64,000 nucleotides of DNA from WTAW01 sp964406575 (GCA_964406575.1 CAYOSH010000003.1:1-64000), one strand, 5' to 3'. Counted from the first letter of the stretch, positions 26,920 to 36,277 are shown. Notes: generated by a model not told the origin, from the sequence alone. Numbers and translations are program-made.

Positions 26920-27690
26920 TTAATCAAATACGCTTTCCGTTTTTTGATAGGCCGTGTGGACTTTCTCGACAGCCTCTTTGATCACATTCTCTTCACTGTG
27001 TTCGACCGCTTCTGACAATTTGTCGAGATGGGTTTTAAGCTCCTGAACAGCCAGGGCGAACTGTTCCTGTTTACCAGCAAGGCGCTGCGGCAATTGGACG
27101 TCTTTAAGAGGCACCAATTTTTCCTTCATGGCAGCGACTGCCGATCTAATGTTGTCGAGCTCATAATTGGGCATGAAGTAGTGGTAGAGTTGATAGAGCT
27201 CTTGGTGAAAGGCCTCTAACTCTGGAACCACAGGCCGTATAATGCGGACCAGTTTCTCGAATGCCGAATGAAACGCCTCGACCTGATCGAGCATGGCCTC
27301 TTGATTTTCCTCTTCGACAGCACGATGTAGGTCTCGCAGAGAGTTCTTGAGACTTTCCTTTTCGTTTTCCCAATCCGGTTTTTTATCACGTAAAATTCCC
27401 GGCAGCTCGGCCGCATCCAGTTTTTCTGTCAGATCATCCGCTTCAGGAAGAAGTTCCTTGATCAGAGCGTAATCCTTCTCCGGATAGGCATCATGCCAGA
27501 GGGGGTAGACAACTCCGTGTAAATCATGCAAGGCGGGAACATCCGCCTGCAGCTCCTCAGCGGATATTTCTGGTTTGATCTGCTCCGACCCTCTGGACTC
27601 CTCTTTTTGGCATGAATATAGCGCAAAAACACAAGCGGTTCCCAAGAATAGGATCAATAGAATTCTTCCGAATTTCATATTAGTTCTCAT
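26920..27690 (-). CDS. Hypothetical helical lipoprotein
   Basis: A 256-aa protein of unknown function. The lipoprotein signal ends in FALYSC at about residue 27. The rest is strongly helical and charged, with repeated leucines spaced as in coiled coils or cytochrome c'-like bundles (for example DDLTEKLDAAEL and KSLRDLHRAVEEENQEAM). No catalytic motif is seen. GGAGGT 5 nt before the ATG supports the start. It could be a soluble periplasmic four-helix-bundle protein. Confidence 0.75.
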   Translation of the reverse strand: MRTNMKFGRILLILFLGTACVFALYSCQKEESRGSEQIKPEISAEELQADVPALHDLHGVVYPLWHDAYPEKDYALIKELLPEADDLTEKLDAAELPGILRDKKPDWENEKESLKNSLRDLHRAVEEENQEAMLDQVEAFHSAFEKLVRIIRPVVPELEAFHQELYQLYHYFMPNYELDNIRSAVAAMKEKLVPLKDVQLPQRLAGKQEQFALAVQELKTHLDKLSEAVEHSEENVIKEAVEKVHTAYQKTESVFD

Positions 27691-27801
27691 GTGACCTCCG
27701 TACGGATCTTCGATCTGTATAGTTCCTATTCGAATCTTTCAACAAAAAGACAACGCCTTATAGCACAGAAAAACAGGGATTGTCAAAAAAGAAATCAGAG
27801 C

Positions 27802-27966
27802 GGAGGCATCCTTATTTCCGTGATAAGCATATTAGACGGAAAAAAAAACGAGTCATTGTCCTTATGAGTCGGATGGTGGTGGGGGGGTCTTCGACGAATA
27901 TGGACTGAGACGAGCTTCTTCAATCATCATTTGACTTAGGAGCATCACGGAAACAAGGATACTTCC
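27802..27966. repeat. Family B TIR element (MITE-like)
   Basis: A 165-bp element with inverted ends. The left end is GCATCCTTATTTCCGTGAT; the right end ATCACGGAAACAAGGATACT is its imperfect complement. Internally it shares GAGTCGGATGGTGGTG, a G-run, and TCTTCGACGAATATGGACTG with the copy at 54500. It lies between two genes of the same strand. There is no ORF of note and no transposase. Confidence 0.7.
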
Positions 27967-27991
27967 ATTAGAACTTTACAACGGGAGATCC

Positions 27992-28312
27992 TTAATCTTT
28001 ATCAAACTGTATGAATTCGATGGGAGCTCCATTGTCCACGACGAACGCGACGGTGACGCCTTTCGAAGGGCTGTTCGGCTCTATAAGAACCTCTTGACCT
28101 GCAAGCTCTGCGGCAAGGTCGTCGACTTCGAAGGCGATATGAGGCACTGTTTTTACGAGCTCGGGGAGTGGGCTACCTGGCTCGAATCGCATCCACTCTA
28201 TGCCGTAAGGACTTGTCTCATACCCAGAGACATAAATTTTGAACTCTTCCAGATAGGTTTCGCCCTCTCTTCGTATATCAGTGGGAATCCCGAGGTGGTG
28301 ATATTTTCTCAT
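27992..28312 (-). CDS. VOC-superfamily (glyoxalase-like) protein
   Basis: A 106-residue protein with one vicinal-oxygen-chelate module: KYHHLGIPT at the first metal-ligand strand, GIEWMRFEPGSPLPELVKT, VPHIAFEVDDLAAEL and GAPIEFIQF at the end. It would dimerise to form the metal site. Possible activities (lyase, isomerase, dioxygenase) are not distinguishable here. Its neighbours are exported hydrolases, though this protein has no signal peptide. Confidence 0.82.
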   Translation of the reverse strand: MRKYHHLGIPTDIRREGETYLEEFKIYVSGYETSPYGIEWMRFEPGSPLPELVKTVPHIAFEVDDLAAELAGQEVLIEPNSPSKGVTVAFVVDNGAPIEFIQFDKD

Positions 28313-28410
28313 GACAAATGACTCGCCTTTGCTAAGCCTTTCATTCTTTTTCTCCGCTTGTCTTAGCCTGTGTCATACAATTCTTCTCTGAAACAAAGGG
28401 GGTGAGGCAG

Positions 28411-29244
28411 CTAATCGACAACAAAAACCTTCCCCGTCCCCATGGATACATAATTCTCACCGAAGGCCTTTTTGAACATTCCGATAGCCTTGTCGCCCGT
28501 GCAGTGGGTGGCCCCGCATTTCTCAACCTTCATTTCCTTAAAGCTCTCGATTATTGTATTCAAAGTGTTATCGGACGCATCCCCGAGATGAAAACCTCCG
28601 AAAACCAAGTAAATGGGTTTGTCCAACACTTGCTTTGCTTTGTTCAGAATGTTCACAATACCAGGATGAGAACATCCGGTCACGATAATCAATCCCTTCC
28701 GGGTGTTGATGACGAGGGATTGCTCCTTGATCTGTCCTCCCATTTCGCCGGTGAGGAATACGTTTTTACAGATCTCGATAGGGTCATCCACACTCTCTAC
28801 CCGGGCCTTATAATGTTCCACCCCCCGGACAAAATCTTTGGGAAAGGAAACGGGCAGATAAACAGTGACGTTGGGATTTATTGCGAGCACGTCAGAGAGA
28901 CCCCCGGTGTGGTCTCCATGCTCATGACTGATGACAATCTGCTCCACTTTGTTCAAGTCGACATTCATCGCTTGGACGTTGTGCAGTAAAATCTCAGGTC
29001 TCGTTCCTGTATCGAAAAGGATGGTCTTTTCTGTCCCTTCGATAAGGCAGGAAAAGCCCCAGTCCGGCGTTGTCCCTTCTTTGTATAAATAATTGTCATA
29101 AAGGATTGTAAACCTCACAGGAGTTTTGATCCCCTCTTTAGATAGAATTTCTTGTTCCAAAGCTTTGTGGCTGTGACCCACGGCACCTATCAGGCTAAAA
29201 GCAACACAAACAACCATCAGAATACTGCATTTTTTAATGATCAT
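28411..29244 (-). CDS. Metallo-beta-lactamase-fold hydrolase, exported (DPhPS-like)
   Basis: A 277-aa MBL-fold protein with a Sec signal ending near GAVGHSH. The zinc site shows SHEHGDHTGG (HxHxDH), and later CSHPGIVNI, FGGFHLGD and ATHCTGDKAI. The family resembles the 7,8-dihydropterin-6-methyl-4-aminobenzene phosphate synthase-like branch, but the natural substrate is unknown. AAGGAGG precedes the ATG. It is the last gene of a same-strand group that contains two more MBL proteins. Confidence 0.9.
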   Translation of the reverse strand: MIIKKCSILMVVCVAFSLIGAVGHSHKALEQEILSKEGIKTPVRFTILYDNYLYKEGTTPDWGFSCLIEGTEKTILFDTGTRPEILLHNVQAMNVDLNKVEQIVISHEHGDHTGGLSDVLAINPNVTVYLPVSFPKDFVRGVEHYKARVESVDDPIEICKNVFLTGEMGGQIKEQSLVINTRKGLIIVTGCSHPGIVNILNKAKQVLDKPIYLVFGGFHLGDASDNTLNTIIESFKEMKVEKCGATHCTGDKAIGMFKKAFGENYVSMGTGKVFVVD

Positions 29245-29276
29245 GATGAAGACCTCCTTTTTGGTCTGTTATATTG

Positions 29277-30305
29277 TTATTGCCCCTTGAAAATAAAATC
29301 GATGGCGCTGTCGAGTTTTTTATCCAGGTCTTCGGGAAACCAGTGCCCGATATCGGGAGTGATGAAGAACTCACAGGGGAAACCTTCGCCTTCCAAAATT
29401 TCATTCATTTTTTTCTGGTCAGGCAGCCGGGGATCCATCTCTGTCGTCAGGATAGTGCCCCGCATGCCCCGTCCTTTCATTTCGATCACTTTTTTGGCGG
29501 TGAAACTCTCCGGCTTTGCCGGACAAAGAGCAATAAAACCTGCGACGGGGATCGTGTTGTTGAGAGCAACCTCCAATGCAGCGACACCTCCCGATGAAAA
29601 TCCGCCGATAATAACCTTATCTTTGAGTATCATATACTTCTTTATGGTTTTTTTATAGGCATCCGCAATTTCTTTTTTGGACAGCTCGATATCTTCGGTC
29701 CAGTTGTATCCATCCATGGAAACAGCTTGAGAGGATTGGACATAGGCAAGGATAAATTCCCGTTGCAGTCTTTCGGAAATCCAGGACTTTCTAAAATTTT
29801 CGATATTGCTGTTACCGCCATGGAGGGCGATGAACAGAGGGTACTTCTTTTGATCGTCGTATCCTTCAGGCGCGAAAATGACAAGCTCGGGTTTCGCTTT
29901 ATTCTGAGCTTCCTTCCAGAACACTTCGTTCTGATCGAGAAAGGTTTGGAAGCTCTCCAGCTTTTTATATGGACCCCAGATCTCTTCATTATAAAAGTCG
30001 TATTTACCGAACCAGATCCCGTGTTCAAGGGCGTATTGCATAACCTTGATGCCCTTTTCATGCTCTCCCAGATGGCCATACATCAAGGCCAGATTATAGG
30101 CATTAGCGTGCAAATGGTCGGGGAAACGCGCTAAAGCATTTCTGAGCACATCGACAGCTTCGCTGTATTTTTTCTGGCTGTAGAGCTCCCCCACATATTT
30201 CCTCATGTCTTGATAGTTCTTGAACGATCGCTCTTTTTGCTGGGCTAAACCCGAAAGAAGGATGCCCCCCAACAGAAAAAGCATCAAAATTCGAATGTCC
30301 TTCAT
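29277..30305 (-). CDS. Exported alpha/beta-hydrolase (esterase D-like) with N-terminal TPR region
   Basis: A 342-aa protein. A signal peptide covers about residues 1-21; TPR-like helices run from roughly 28 to 130 (SEAVDVLRNALARFPDHL). The alpha/beta-hydrolase domain has HGG (162-164) for the oxyanion hole and G-F-S-S-G-G with nucleophile Ser237. The His is in DIGHWFPED near the C-terminus. It would hydrolyse ester bonds in the periplasm. The TPR-hydrolase pairing recurs in the next gene as TPR-MBL. Confidence 0.85.
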   Translation of the reverse strand: MKDIRILMLFLLGGILLSGLAQQKERSFKNYQDMRKYVGELYSQKKYSEAVDVLRNALARFPDHLHANAYNLALMYGHLGEHEKGIKVMQYALEHGIWFGKYDFYNEEIWGPYKKLESFQTFLDQNEVFWKEAQNKAKPELVIFAPEGYDDQKKYPLFIALHGGNSNIENFRKSWISERLQREFILAYVQSSQAVSMDGYNWTEDIELSKKEIADAYKKTIKKYMILKDKVIIGGFSSGGVAALEVALNNTIPVAGFIALCPAKPESFTAKKVIEMKGRGMRGTILTTEMDPRLPDQKKMNEILEGEGFPCEFFITPDIGHWFPEDLDKKLDSAIDFIFKGQ

Positions 30306-30390
30306 TGGCAGATCCTCTACTTTTTTATTTGATATCTATCGAAACTTCCCTTCCGAGAGTGAAAAATCATCCTGGATAACGAACGAGCAG

Positions 30391-31788
30391 TTATTCGATC
30401 TTTTCAAGTCTTTTCAAAATCTCTTCCGCGTTGGTGTTTGAAGGATTGATTTCGAGCGATTTTTTATAATATTTAATGGCTAACTCATTCTCCCCTTTTG
30501 TCATATAGGCTTCTGCGAGACTGTCATAGACATTCCAAGATTCAGGAAAGGCATTGACATTCAGTTTAAAAACTTCGATCGCCTCATCTATCATTCCCCT
30601 GCCCATCAGGTTGTATCCCAGCGCATTGAAATCATTCTCGCCAAAGTAATATTTGCCACTCTCTTCATCTTTCATCATGTGATATTTTTTTTCGGCTTCC
30701 TCGATCCCCGATTCTTCTATGGCCTTGAGCATGGCTTGAGCTGCCGAATCGAAGAGCTGCCTCCAAAAAGCCTCGATATTCCGGGCTTGGAAACGGTCGA
30801 GTTCCAAATCATCATGACCCAAATCCCTCAAATAATAGTAACGTTCTTTGAGGGGGAAACGCTTCTTCACCTCCTCAAAACCGAGCCCCTCAGCTTTGGC
30901 CGCATTGACGCCCTCCCAGAGGTCCACGATGTAATCCCGCCACATCGCCAGTCTCTCACGGCTCCAGAGATGTTGATGACCGGGGATGACATGCCGGACC
31001 TCATCCTGCCCATCCAGCACCGCATGGAGCACCTCGATCCATCGCGGGATGTCCAATTCGGGCTGCCCGGCAAAAAGCGGAAGCCAATTTCCATCCAGAA
31101 AAAGATCGCCGGTTAGCAAAACCCCTTCCTCTGGAATGTGGATGAGAATGTCTGCTCCGGAGTGAGCTCGACCGAAAAAGTACATTTTTAATGTGATATC
31201 CTCAAGATCCAACGTCATCCTGTCGTTGAAGGTGATATCGGGAAAACCAAAATCGAATTCACCAGAATAGTCCTCAATGGCCCGGTTGAGAGTGGCGATA
31301 TTGGCGCTGATGTTTATAAACTCATCGGAGCTTGTATCAAGATCATCGAGTCTTTGTTTCTGCCGTTCCACATTTCGTCGAAGGTTTTCCAGGCGCTGGG
31401 ACATATAATCTTTATCTCTGTTCATTCCATTGATACATTCTTCGTGTCCCACAATGGGCACATCAGAAAAAACCTGGTTGCCGAAGGTGTGGTCCCAGTG
31501 GTAATGCGTGTTGATGACATAGGCAAAATCCTTCCGGCCAAATTCCTCTTCAACCATTTGCTGCATCTTTTTCATGGTGCTGGGGAGCCCGGTCGTGTCC
31601 ACAATAACCAGACCTTTTTTTGAGGCGACGGCAATGACATTGTTTTCCATAAAAGTCTCACTCAATACAATGACTCTCTGGCTTATTCTATTGATCTGGA
31701 CCGGAATCTCATCATTTGTCTCTGCCCGAACAGAAACGATGAGCAAAGCCAATGCTAAACCCAATAAAAGTGATCTGCGAATTTTCAT
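30391..31788 (-). CDS. Exported MBL-fold hydrolase with C-terminal TPR repeats
   Basis: A 465-aa protein with a Sec signal and an MBL domain: NTHYHWDHTFGN holds the HxHxDH motif. GHEEC, then GRAHSGADI with the bridging ligand region, VLLTGDLF and HVIPGHQHL follow. The last 130 residues hold two or three TPR units (NAFPESWNVYDSLAEAYM, AIKYYKKSLEINPSN). The middle helical insert (residues 130-175) is unusual. It could be a hydrolase for an envelope glycan or sulfate ester; the substrate is unknown. AAGGAGGGG precedes the ATG. Confidence 0.88.
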   Translation of the reverse strand: MKIRRSLLLGLALALLIVSVRAETNDEIPVQINRISQRVIVLSETFMENNVIAVASKKGLVIVDTTGLPSTMKKMQQMVEEEFGRKDFAYVINTHYHWDHTFGNQVFSDVPIVGHEECINGMNRDKDYMSQRLENLRRNVERQKQRLDDLDTSSDEFINISANIATLNRAIEDYSGEFDFGFPDITFNDRMTLDLEDITLKMYFFGRAHSGADILIHIPEEGVLLTGDLFLDGNWLPLFAGQPELDIPRWIEVLHAVLDGQDEVRHVIPGHQHLWSRERLAMWRDYIVDLWEGVNAAKAEGLGFEEVKKRFPLKERYYYLRDLGHDDLELDRFQARNIEAFWRQLFDSAAQAMLKAIEESGIEEAEKKYHMMKDEESGKYYFGENDFNALGYNLMGRGMIDEAIEVFKLNVNAFPESWNVYDSLAEAYMTKGENELAIKYYKKSLEINPSNTNAEEILKRLEKIE

Positions 31789-31811
31789 AGAATTCCCCTC
31801 CTTTGACCATC

Positions 31812-33665
31812 CTATTGATTTTTAAATTTTATAAGAAAAATATCCGAGCGCCCTTCGCCAAAAGAGTCCGTGTGGCCAGTGGCGATGCAGTTTCCATCCT
31901 CTGTCATCACAAGTGAGCTCGGCCAGTCGGAGCCAGCTGCACCGACTGTCTTCTCCCACATGATTTTTCCTTCCGGATCCAACTTGACAAGAGAAATATC
32001 GTTGTTCCCCTGCACCGACTTTGTGACTCCGCAGACAAAACAGTTCCCATCTTTTGTCTCGCAGACCGAATAGCCATAATCATAAAAGGGCTTTTTACCG
32101 AAGGATCTCGACCATACCTCATTCCCGTGGCTATCGAATTTAACCACATGGGCATCCATAATGTCTTGTGAATCGGTGCTGCCGACAAGGAGAGCACTCC
32201 CGTCGCCGCATAAAACCATGGAATGACACCAGTCAAAGCCGTGCCCGTGAGTTCCCTTGATGCCATATGATTTTGTCCAGACGTCCCGGCCTTTGGTGTC
32301 AGTTTTTATCAAATAGAAATCCGTATTCCCTCTCCCATAAGTGCCCGTCGTCGCACCTATAAGCCATCCCCCATCGCTGGTGAGGGAGACGGAATTGCCC
32401 AGCTCAAATCTTTCCCCGCCGAAGGTTTTTGACCACAGCTCATTTCCATCAGGATCGGTCCGTATTAGATAAACATCCTCTTCCCCCGCTCCGAAAGAAT
32501 GCGTAAATCCGCAGATGACATAGCCATCGTTGCTATTTCCGTCGACAGCCATGCCCACATCCCAGCTGGAGCCTCCGAATGTCTTGGACCACAGTTCTTT
32601 TCCATCGGGATCCAATCTTAGAAGATAGACATCTTTGGATCCCGCTCCAAAAGAGGTTGTGTAGCCTGTGATCACATACCCATCATCTACGGCTTGACAA
32701 CCATAAGCATACTCTGTTCCCGCGCCTCCGAAGCTTTTGGCCCAGACCAGGTCTCCCCGTTTATTTGTTTTGATAACCAGGATATCTGCATCGCCCGAGC
32801 CGTGAGAAAATGTGTAGCCGGCAACACAAAAGCCTCCATCTTTGGCCTTACATATGGCCCGGCCACCTTCAGCTTCCTTCCCGCCAAACGTCTTGGCCCA
32901 GATCACATCAGTGTTTGTCCAATCTGTGCTTTTTGACCTCACAAACTGTGTCTTCGTCTTCTTGGTGTGCGGACCCCGGGGCTGATTCGCCTCAACAACT
33001 GTCACTATAGCCTGGCAGTTCGCAAAACTGTAATACAGATCTCGTGCTCCAGTTATGATGTTTTCCTCGATGGCGGGAGGATGATCCTGTCCAAGAAACA
33101 CAGCCCCCGCCTTTTCATACTCTTCCTGGAATCGGGGCGATCCCACCACTTTTTTCTCTCGGATCACATCCGCTGCAGCCAATACCCTTACCCCCGCACA
33201 AACAGCGGAAACGGCAAGTTCCTCTTTTACAGCTGAAGCGATGACGTCCAGAGCTTTTGGGTTTTGCAGGAGATCGCCAAAGGGATCGGGCACCGGATTA
33301 TAGCTCCCGGCTGCAGGCATGATAATGATACAATCGTATGCCTTGATATCCGTTATATCGGAAACCAAAATATCCGGGACAATGGGCGCCAATCCCACCT
33401 GGTCGGCCACGGGAGGACAGGCAGGGATGGAATCCATAACGCCCGTAAGGATCATGTTCCATCCATACTCTTCGAAGGCATCTCTGTTCAGAAAATAATT
33501 CAATCCATAGTTGCGAGCCACAAAGAGCAAAGCCGTGACCCCCTTGGGCTCAATTATATTGTTCTTTTCCTCTCCTTTTTCTCCAAAGGATGCTGCGGCA
33601 GAAAAAACTGCTGTAGCCAGGATAAAAAAGACGAGGATCGCCAAAGATAACCGGATTCTATTCAT
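31812..33665 (-). CDS. DJ-1/PfpI domain fused to a 7-repeat beta-propeller, exported
   Basis: A 617-aa protein. After a signal peptide (residues 1-25), a DJ-1/PfpI-like fold spans about 40-215, with the nucleophile-like Cys156 in AVCAGVRVLAAA. The rest holds seven tandem repeats of about 45-52 residues, each starting near W-(A/S)-K-x-F-G-G and ending with D-(I/V)-x-L-(I/V)-K. Examples are WAKTFGGKEAEGG, WAKSFGGAGTEYA, WSKTFGGSSWDVG, WSRSFGKKPFYDYG and WEKTVGAAGSDWP. These should form a propeller. The fusion is unusual; the DJ-1 part could be amidase- or glyoxalase-like, the propeller a binding platform. Confidence 0.85.
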   Translation of the reverse strand: MNRIRLSLAILVFFILATAVFSAAASFGEKGEEKNNIIEPKGVTALLFVARNYGLNYFLNRDAFEEYGWNMILTGVMDSIPACPPVADQVGLAPIVPDILVSDITDIKAYDCIIIMPAAGSYNPVPDPFGDLLQNPKALDVIASAVKEELAVSAVCAGVRVLAAADVIREKKVVGSPRFQEEYEKAGAVFLGQDHPPAIEENIITGARDLYYSFANCQAIVTVVEANQPRGPHTKKTKTQFVRSKSTDWTNTDVIWAKTFGGKEAEGGRAICKAKDGGFCVAGYTFSHGSGDADILVIKTNKRGDLVWAKSFGGAGTEYAYGCQAVDDGYVITGYTTSFGAGSKDVYLLRLDPDGKELWSKTFGGSSWDVGMAVDGNSNDGYVICGFTHSFGAGEEDVYLIRTDPDGNELWSKTFGGERFELGNSVSLTSDGGWLIGATTGTYGRGNTDFYLIKTDTKGRDVWTKSYGIKGTHGHGFDWCHSMVLCGDGSALLVGSTDSQDIMDAHVVKFDSHGNEVWSRSFGKKPFYDYGYSVCETKDGNCFVCGVTKSVQGNNDISLVKLDPEGKIMWEKTVGAAGSDWPSSLVMTEDGNCIATGHTDSFGEGRSDIFLIKFKNQ

Positions 33666-33878
33666 TGCTCATGTTCTCCTTTTTTTCTGTTCATAGAATC
33701 CATCCGGACGAAGGGCTTGGTTTTTCTGTGCATCAAGCGACAAAGGTCGGAACTGCAGGTCTGAGGAGAATTATAGACATTTTGGATGTGCGTCCGGGTG
33801 ATTCTCTGCAGAACAGAAAAATGATCCTTATTCGCACGCCTGGTGGCAAAAAAGAAATATTTTCCGTCCAAAAACATA

Positions 33879-34478
33879 TCACGATTTCTTCACACGAATG
33901 ATATAGATGTTGTGCTGGGGAAGAAAGCTCTCCATGCGCTCCAGCTCGAAGACGCTTTCCTCGATCTTTTTCAGAAGCTCTTCTTTGGAGAGAAAATGAC
34001 TGGTTGGGTGTTCGAGCTTTTCAGGATCTCGATCAAGAATCACAACTGGGGCACCCGGTTTTAAACTGATGGAAAGGTTATTGAGCAATTCCACAGGTTT
34101 AGAAAAATCGTGAAAGGCGTTCACGATAAAAACCATATCCAGGTCTTCCGGTAAAAGTGGATCTTCCACCTCACCGAGAACAGTCTCAATATTGGTGATA
34201 CCCTCTCGTTCGCAGCGGCCTCTGAGATACTTGAGGGCGCTTCTTGAAATGTCATTAGCATAGACCTTTCCCCGCTCGCCCACTCTCTGGGAAAGTTTGA
34301 ATGTGAAATATCCATGTCCGGCTCCAACCTCTCCGACAGTCATGCCGGGTTTGAGTCCGACAAGGTCCATGACCTTTTCAGGTTGATGCAATGTGTCCCG
34401 GACATCATCCGCGGTTAATTGAACGAAACAGAGGCATGTGCATAAGAGGAATAAAAAATATTTTTTAAGTCGCGACAT
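33879..34478 (-). CDS. Class I methyltransferase with an N-terminal signal peptide
   Basis: A 199-residue protein. The first 22 residues look like a cleavable Sec signal (KKYFLFLLCTCLCFVQLTA), then DDVRDTLHQPEKVMDLVGL. A typical SAM-binding domain follows: VGEVGAGHGYFTFKLS is motif I and YANDISRSAL is motif II. A secreted SAM-dependent enzyme is odd because SAM is cytoplasmic, so the leader may be a membrane anchor or the enzyme may act at the inner membrane. It belongs to the same-strand cluster of exported proteins. Confidence 0.82.
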   Translation of the reverse strand: MSRLKKYFLFLLCTCLCFVQLTADDVRDTLHQPEKVMDLVGLKPGMTVGEVGAGHGYFTFKLSQRVGERGKVYANDISRSALKYLRGRCEREGITNIETVLGEVEDPLLPEDLDMVFIVNAFHDFSKPVELLNNLSISLKPGAPVVILDRDPEKLEHPTSHFLSKEELLKKIEESVFELERMESFLPQHNIYIIRVKKS

Positions 34479-34819
34479 GTCTTTTTATCCTTAATATGTG
34501 AGGAAAATCATCTCCGATATGCCACTGATCTTTGATATATCGGATAGATCACAATACATTTCTGCCTCTTTTTTAATGGAGAAACAAAAGCGGAACGTAA
34601 AAAAAATTGACAGAATACCCTATGGTGTAAAAATAATTACATCTGTATGTCATATAATGATGTTCTCCCTGATTATCTCTGAACCAACTCATGTTTTGCC
34701 GATCAATATGCAATTCCTATGCCATGACGGTACAATCCCATGGGATTTTATCCAATGCATTTGTAAACTGGGCTGTGGGATTCTTGCTGTTCGCCGCTGT
34801 TGGACACGAACAAGTGGAA
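34479..34819. other. Intergenic, no feature recognised
   Basis: About 340 bp between two same-strand genes. It contains A/T-rich segments and no convincing gene, repeat end or promoter consensus. A plus-strand frame exists here but overlaps the following gene and lacks family resemblance. Confidence 0.4.
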
Positions 34820-35707
34820 TTATATGGGATAGCTTTTGTAGATGGATTCAATCCAGTAGTCTGTATTCAGAAAGGACAAATATTCTCCCCAGGATTCCCA
34901 CTCTTCAAGCACATTGGCGTTCTGCATATCTTCGATGGTCATTCCTTTTTCCATTTCAGCTCTCACTTTTGCGATAGTAGTCAGAAGCATTTGCTTATAT
35001 TCGATCACTTCGTCCAATGTGTAGTCGCGACCATGTCCTCCGATGAATTTTGTGTTTTTTGGGAATACACTGATTACTTTGTCCAAGAACACCAGATATT
35101 CCTTCACCTTAGAATCCACGGCGGGGAATGATTGTGTGAGAAGCAAATCACCCATGTGAACAATCCCCGATGAGGAAAAATAGACGATCAGATCTGCATC
35201 GGAATGCATGCCTGGATAGGGGACGATCTGAATTTTTTCTCCGTTAAAATTCAAAGAGTAGCACGTGTCAAAACCATTCCCTGATTCTCCTATAAGGCTG
35301 CTATTTCCAGGAAATATCACACCATACGACATGCAATGGTCCAAATTTTGACCATCGATGAGAGTAGCGCTTTTGGCACATTCAGCGTTTCCACCCACAT
35401 GATCACCATGAAGATGCGTATTGATGATGTATCTCACCGTCCCCTTACAGAGATGCTGTACAGTCTTCAACAAGTCCTTCCCCGTCTCTTTAAAACCCGT
35501 ATCGACCAAAAGAATGCCATCATCACCAGCAGAAACGCCAATATTGGTGCGGAGCTGGTAGGGAAATGTGACTCTGAAGATATGGGGGGCGAGCTGCAAA
35601 ACTTCCGCCTCTTCACCCCTATCTTGAGCAGATACAGGCTCAAGAAAAACAAAGAAAAGCACCAAGAGAATGATAACCAAGATGATCAATTTCTTACCGA
35701 TAATCAT
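34820..35707 (-). CDS. Exported metallo-beta-lactamase-fold hydrolase
   Basis: A 295-aa MBL protein with a signal peptide ending near EPVSAQ. The site motif is NTHLHGDHVGGN (HxHxDH). Third and fourth ligands are probably in PYPGMHSDADLIVYF and KFIGGHGRDY. It is related to the periplasmic quinoprotein-relay/SoxH-like and lactamase-like branch; the substrate is unknown. GAGGAGAG precedes the ATG. It is the upstream-most gene of the 28.4-35.7 kb cluster. Confidence 0.9.
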   Translation of the reverse strand: MIIGKKLIILVIILLVLFFVFLEPVSAQDRGEEAEVLQLAPHIFRVTFPYQLRTNIGVSAGDDGILLVDTGFKETGKDLLKTVQHLCKGTVRYIINTHLHGDHVGGNAECAKSATLIDGQNLDHCMSYGVIFPGNSSLIGESGNGFDTCYSLNFNGEKIQIVPYPGMHSDADLIVYFSSSGIVHMGDLLLTQSFPAVDSKVKEYLVFLDKVISVFPKNTKFIGGHGRDYTLDEVIEYKQMLLTTIAKVRAEMEKGMTIEDMQNANVLEEWESWGEYLSFLNTDYWIESIYKSYPI

Positions 35708-35934
35708 CCTCTCTCCTCAATATATATAACCGTTTTGGCACAGGGGTATGTTTCTATCTCACCCCATGGAAAATATATCCGAAGCAACCACGAAAAAATA
35801 AGGAAAAAAAAGTAAGAGCAGCCACAATAACGTTTTTTTCACTGTGTCCTTCCTGAACGTTTCATTATCTCAGGGTCAAAGCATCGCCCCCGGAAGGTTC
35901 CCCCCGCTTGAATTGTTTTTCCACCATTCCCAAT

Positions 35935-36012
35935 TCAGATTGGGGCAAAAAACATCAATAGAACGATGAGAACCACGATCAGCAGGATTAGGAATTTCTT
36001 ACACAAAAACAT
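35935..36012 (-). CDS. Candidate 25-aa membrane microprotein
   Basis: An ATG at 36012 is preceded by GGAG about 7 nt away. It opens a 25-codon frame made almost entirely of one hydrophobic helix (MFLCKKFLILLIVV, continuing in Leu/Val/Ile/Phe) and ends in TGA at 35935. Size and composition match bacterial single-span small proteins. No family is recognised and no conservation can be tested here. Confidence 0.35.
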   Translation of the reverse strand: MFLCKKFLILLIVVLIVLLMFFAPI

Positions 36013-36262
36013 GTTTGCACTCCATCCAAAAACTGTAATTTAGCAATAATTGTGCCATTTCTGCCTCTTGGGATAATTTAAATATTCGCTGAATATCAGT
36101 GTTCGATTCCAAAACAATCCTTGCCCGATATCGAACAGTTCTCACCATCCAGAGGGTTGATGGCTTGTAATGTTGCTGGGAGATGATCAATAAATTGTAG
36201 TGAGATTGAAAAATTTTGATCCTTTTTGGCTTTTCCGAAAATTGTTTGCCAATTATTGCAAC

Positions 36263-36277
36263 TGGCACATTAATTGC
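36263..36277 (+). promoter_or_regulatory. Sigma-54-type promoter
   Basis: TGGCACATTAATTGC matches the -24/-12 consensus TGGCAC-N5-TTGC, with GG and GC ten nucleotides apart as required. It predicts a transcript starting near 36289 into the LuxR-type gene that begins at 36364. AATTATTGCA upstream is AT-rich. RpoN dependence is inference. Confidence 0.55.

Noticed and set aside
34498..35131. Plus-strand frames overlapping the metallo-beta-lactamase-fold gene
   Set aside because: They mostly lie opposite a clearly coding minus-strand gene and encode no recognisable family.
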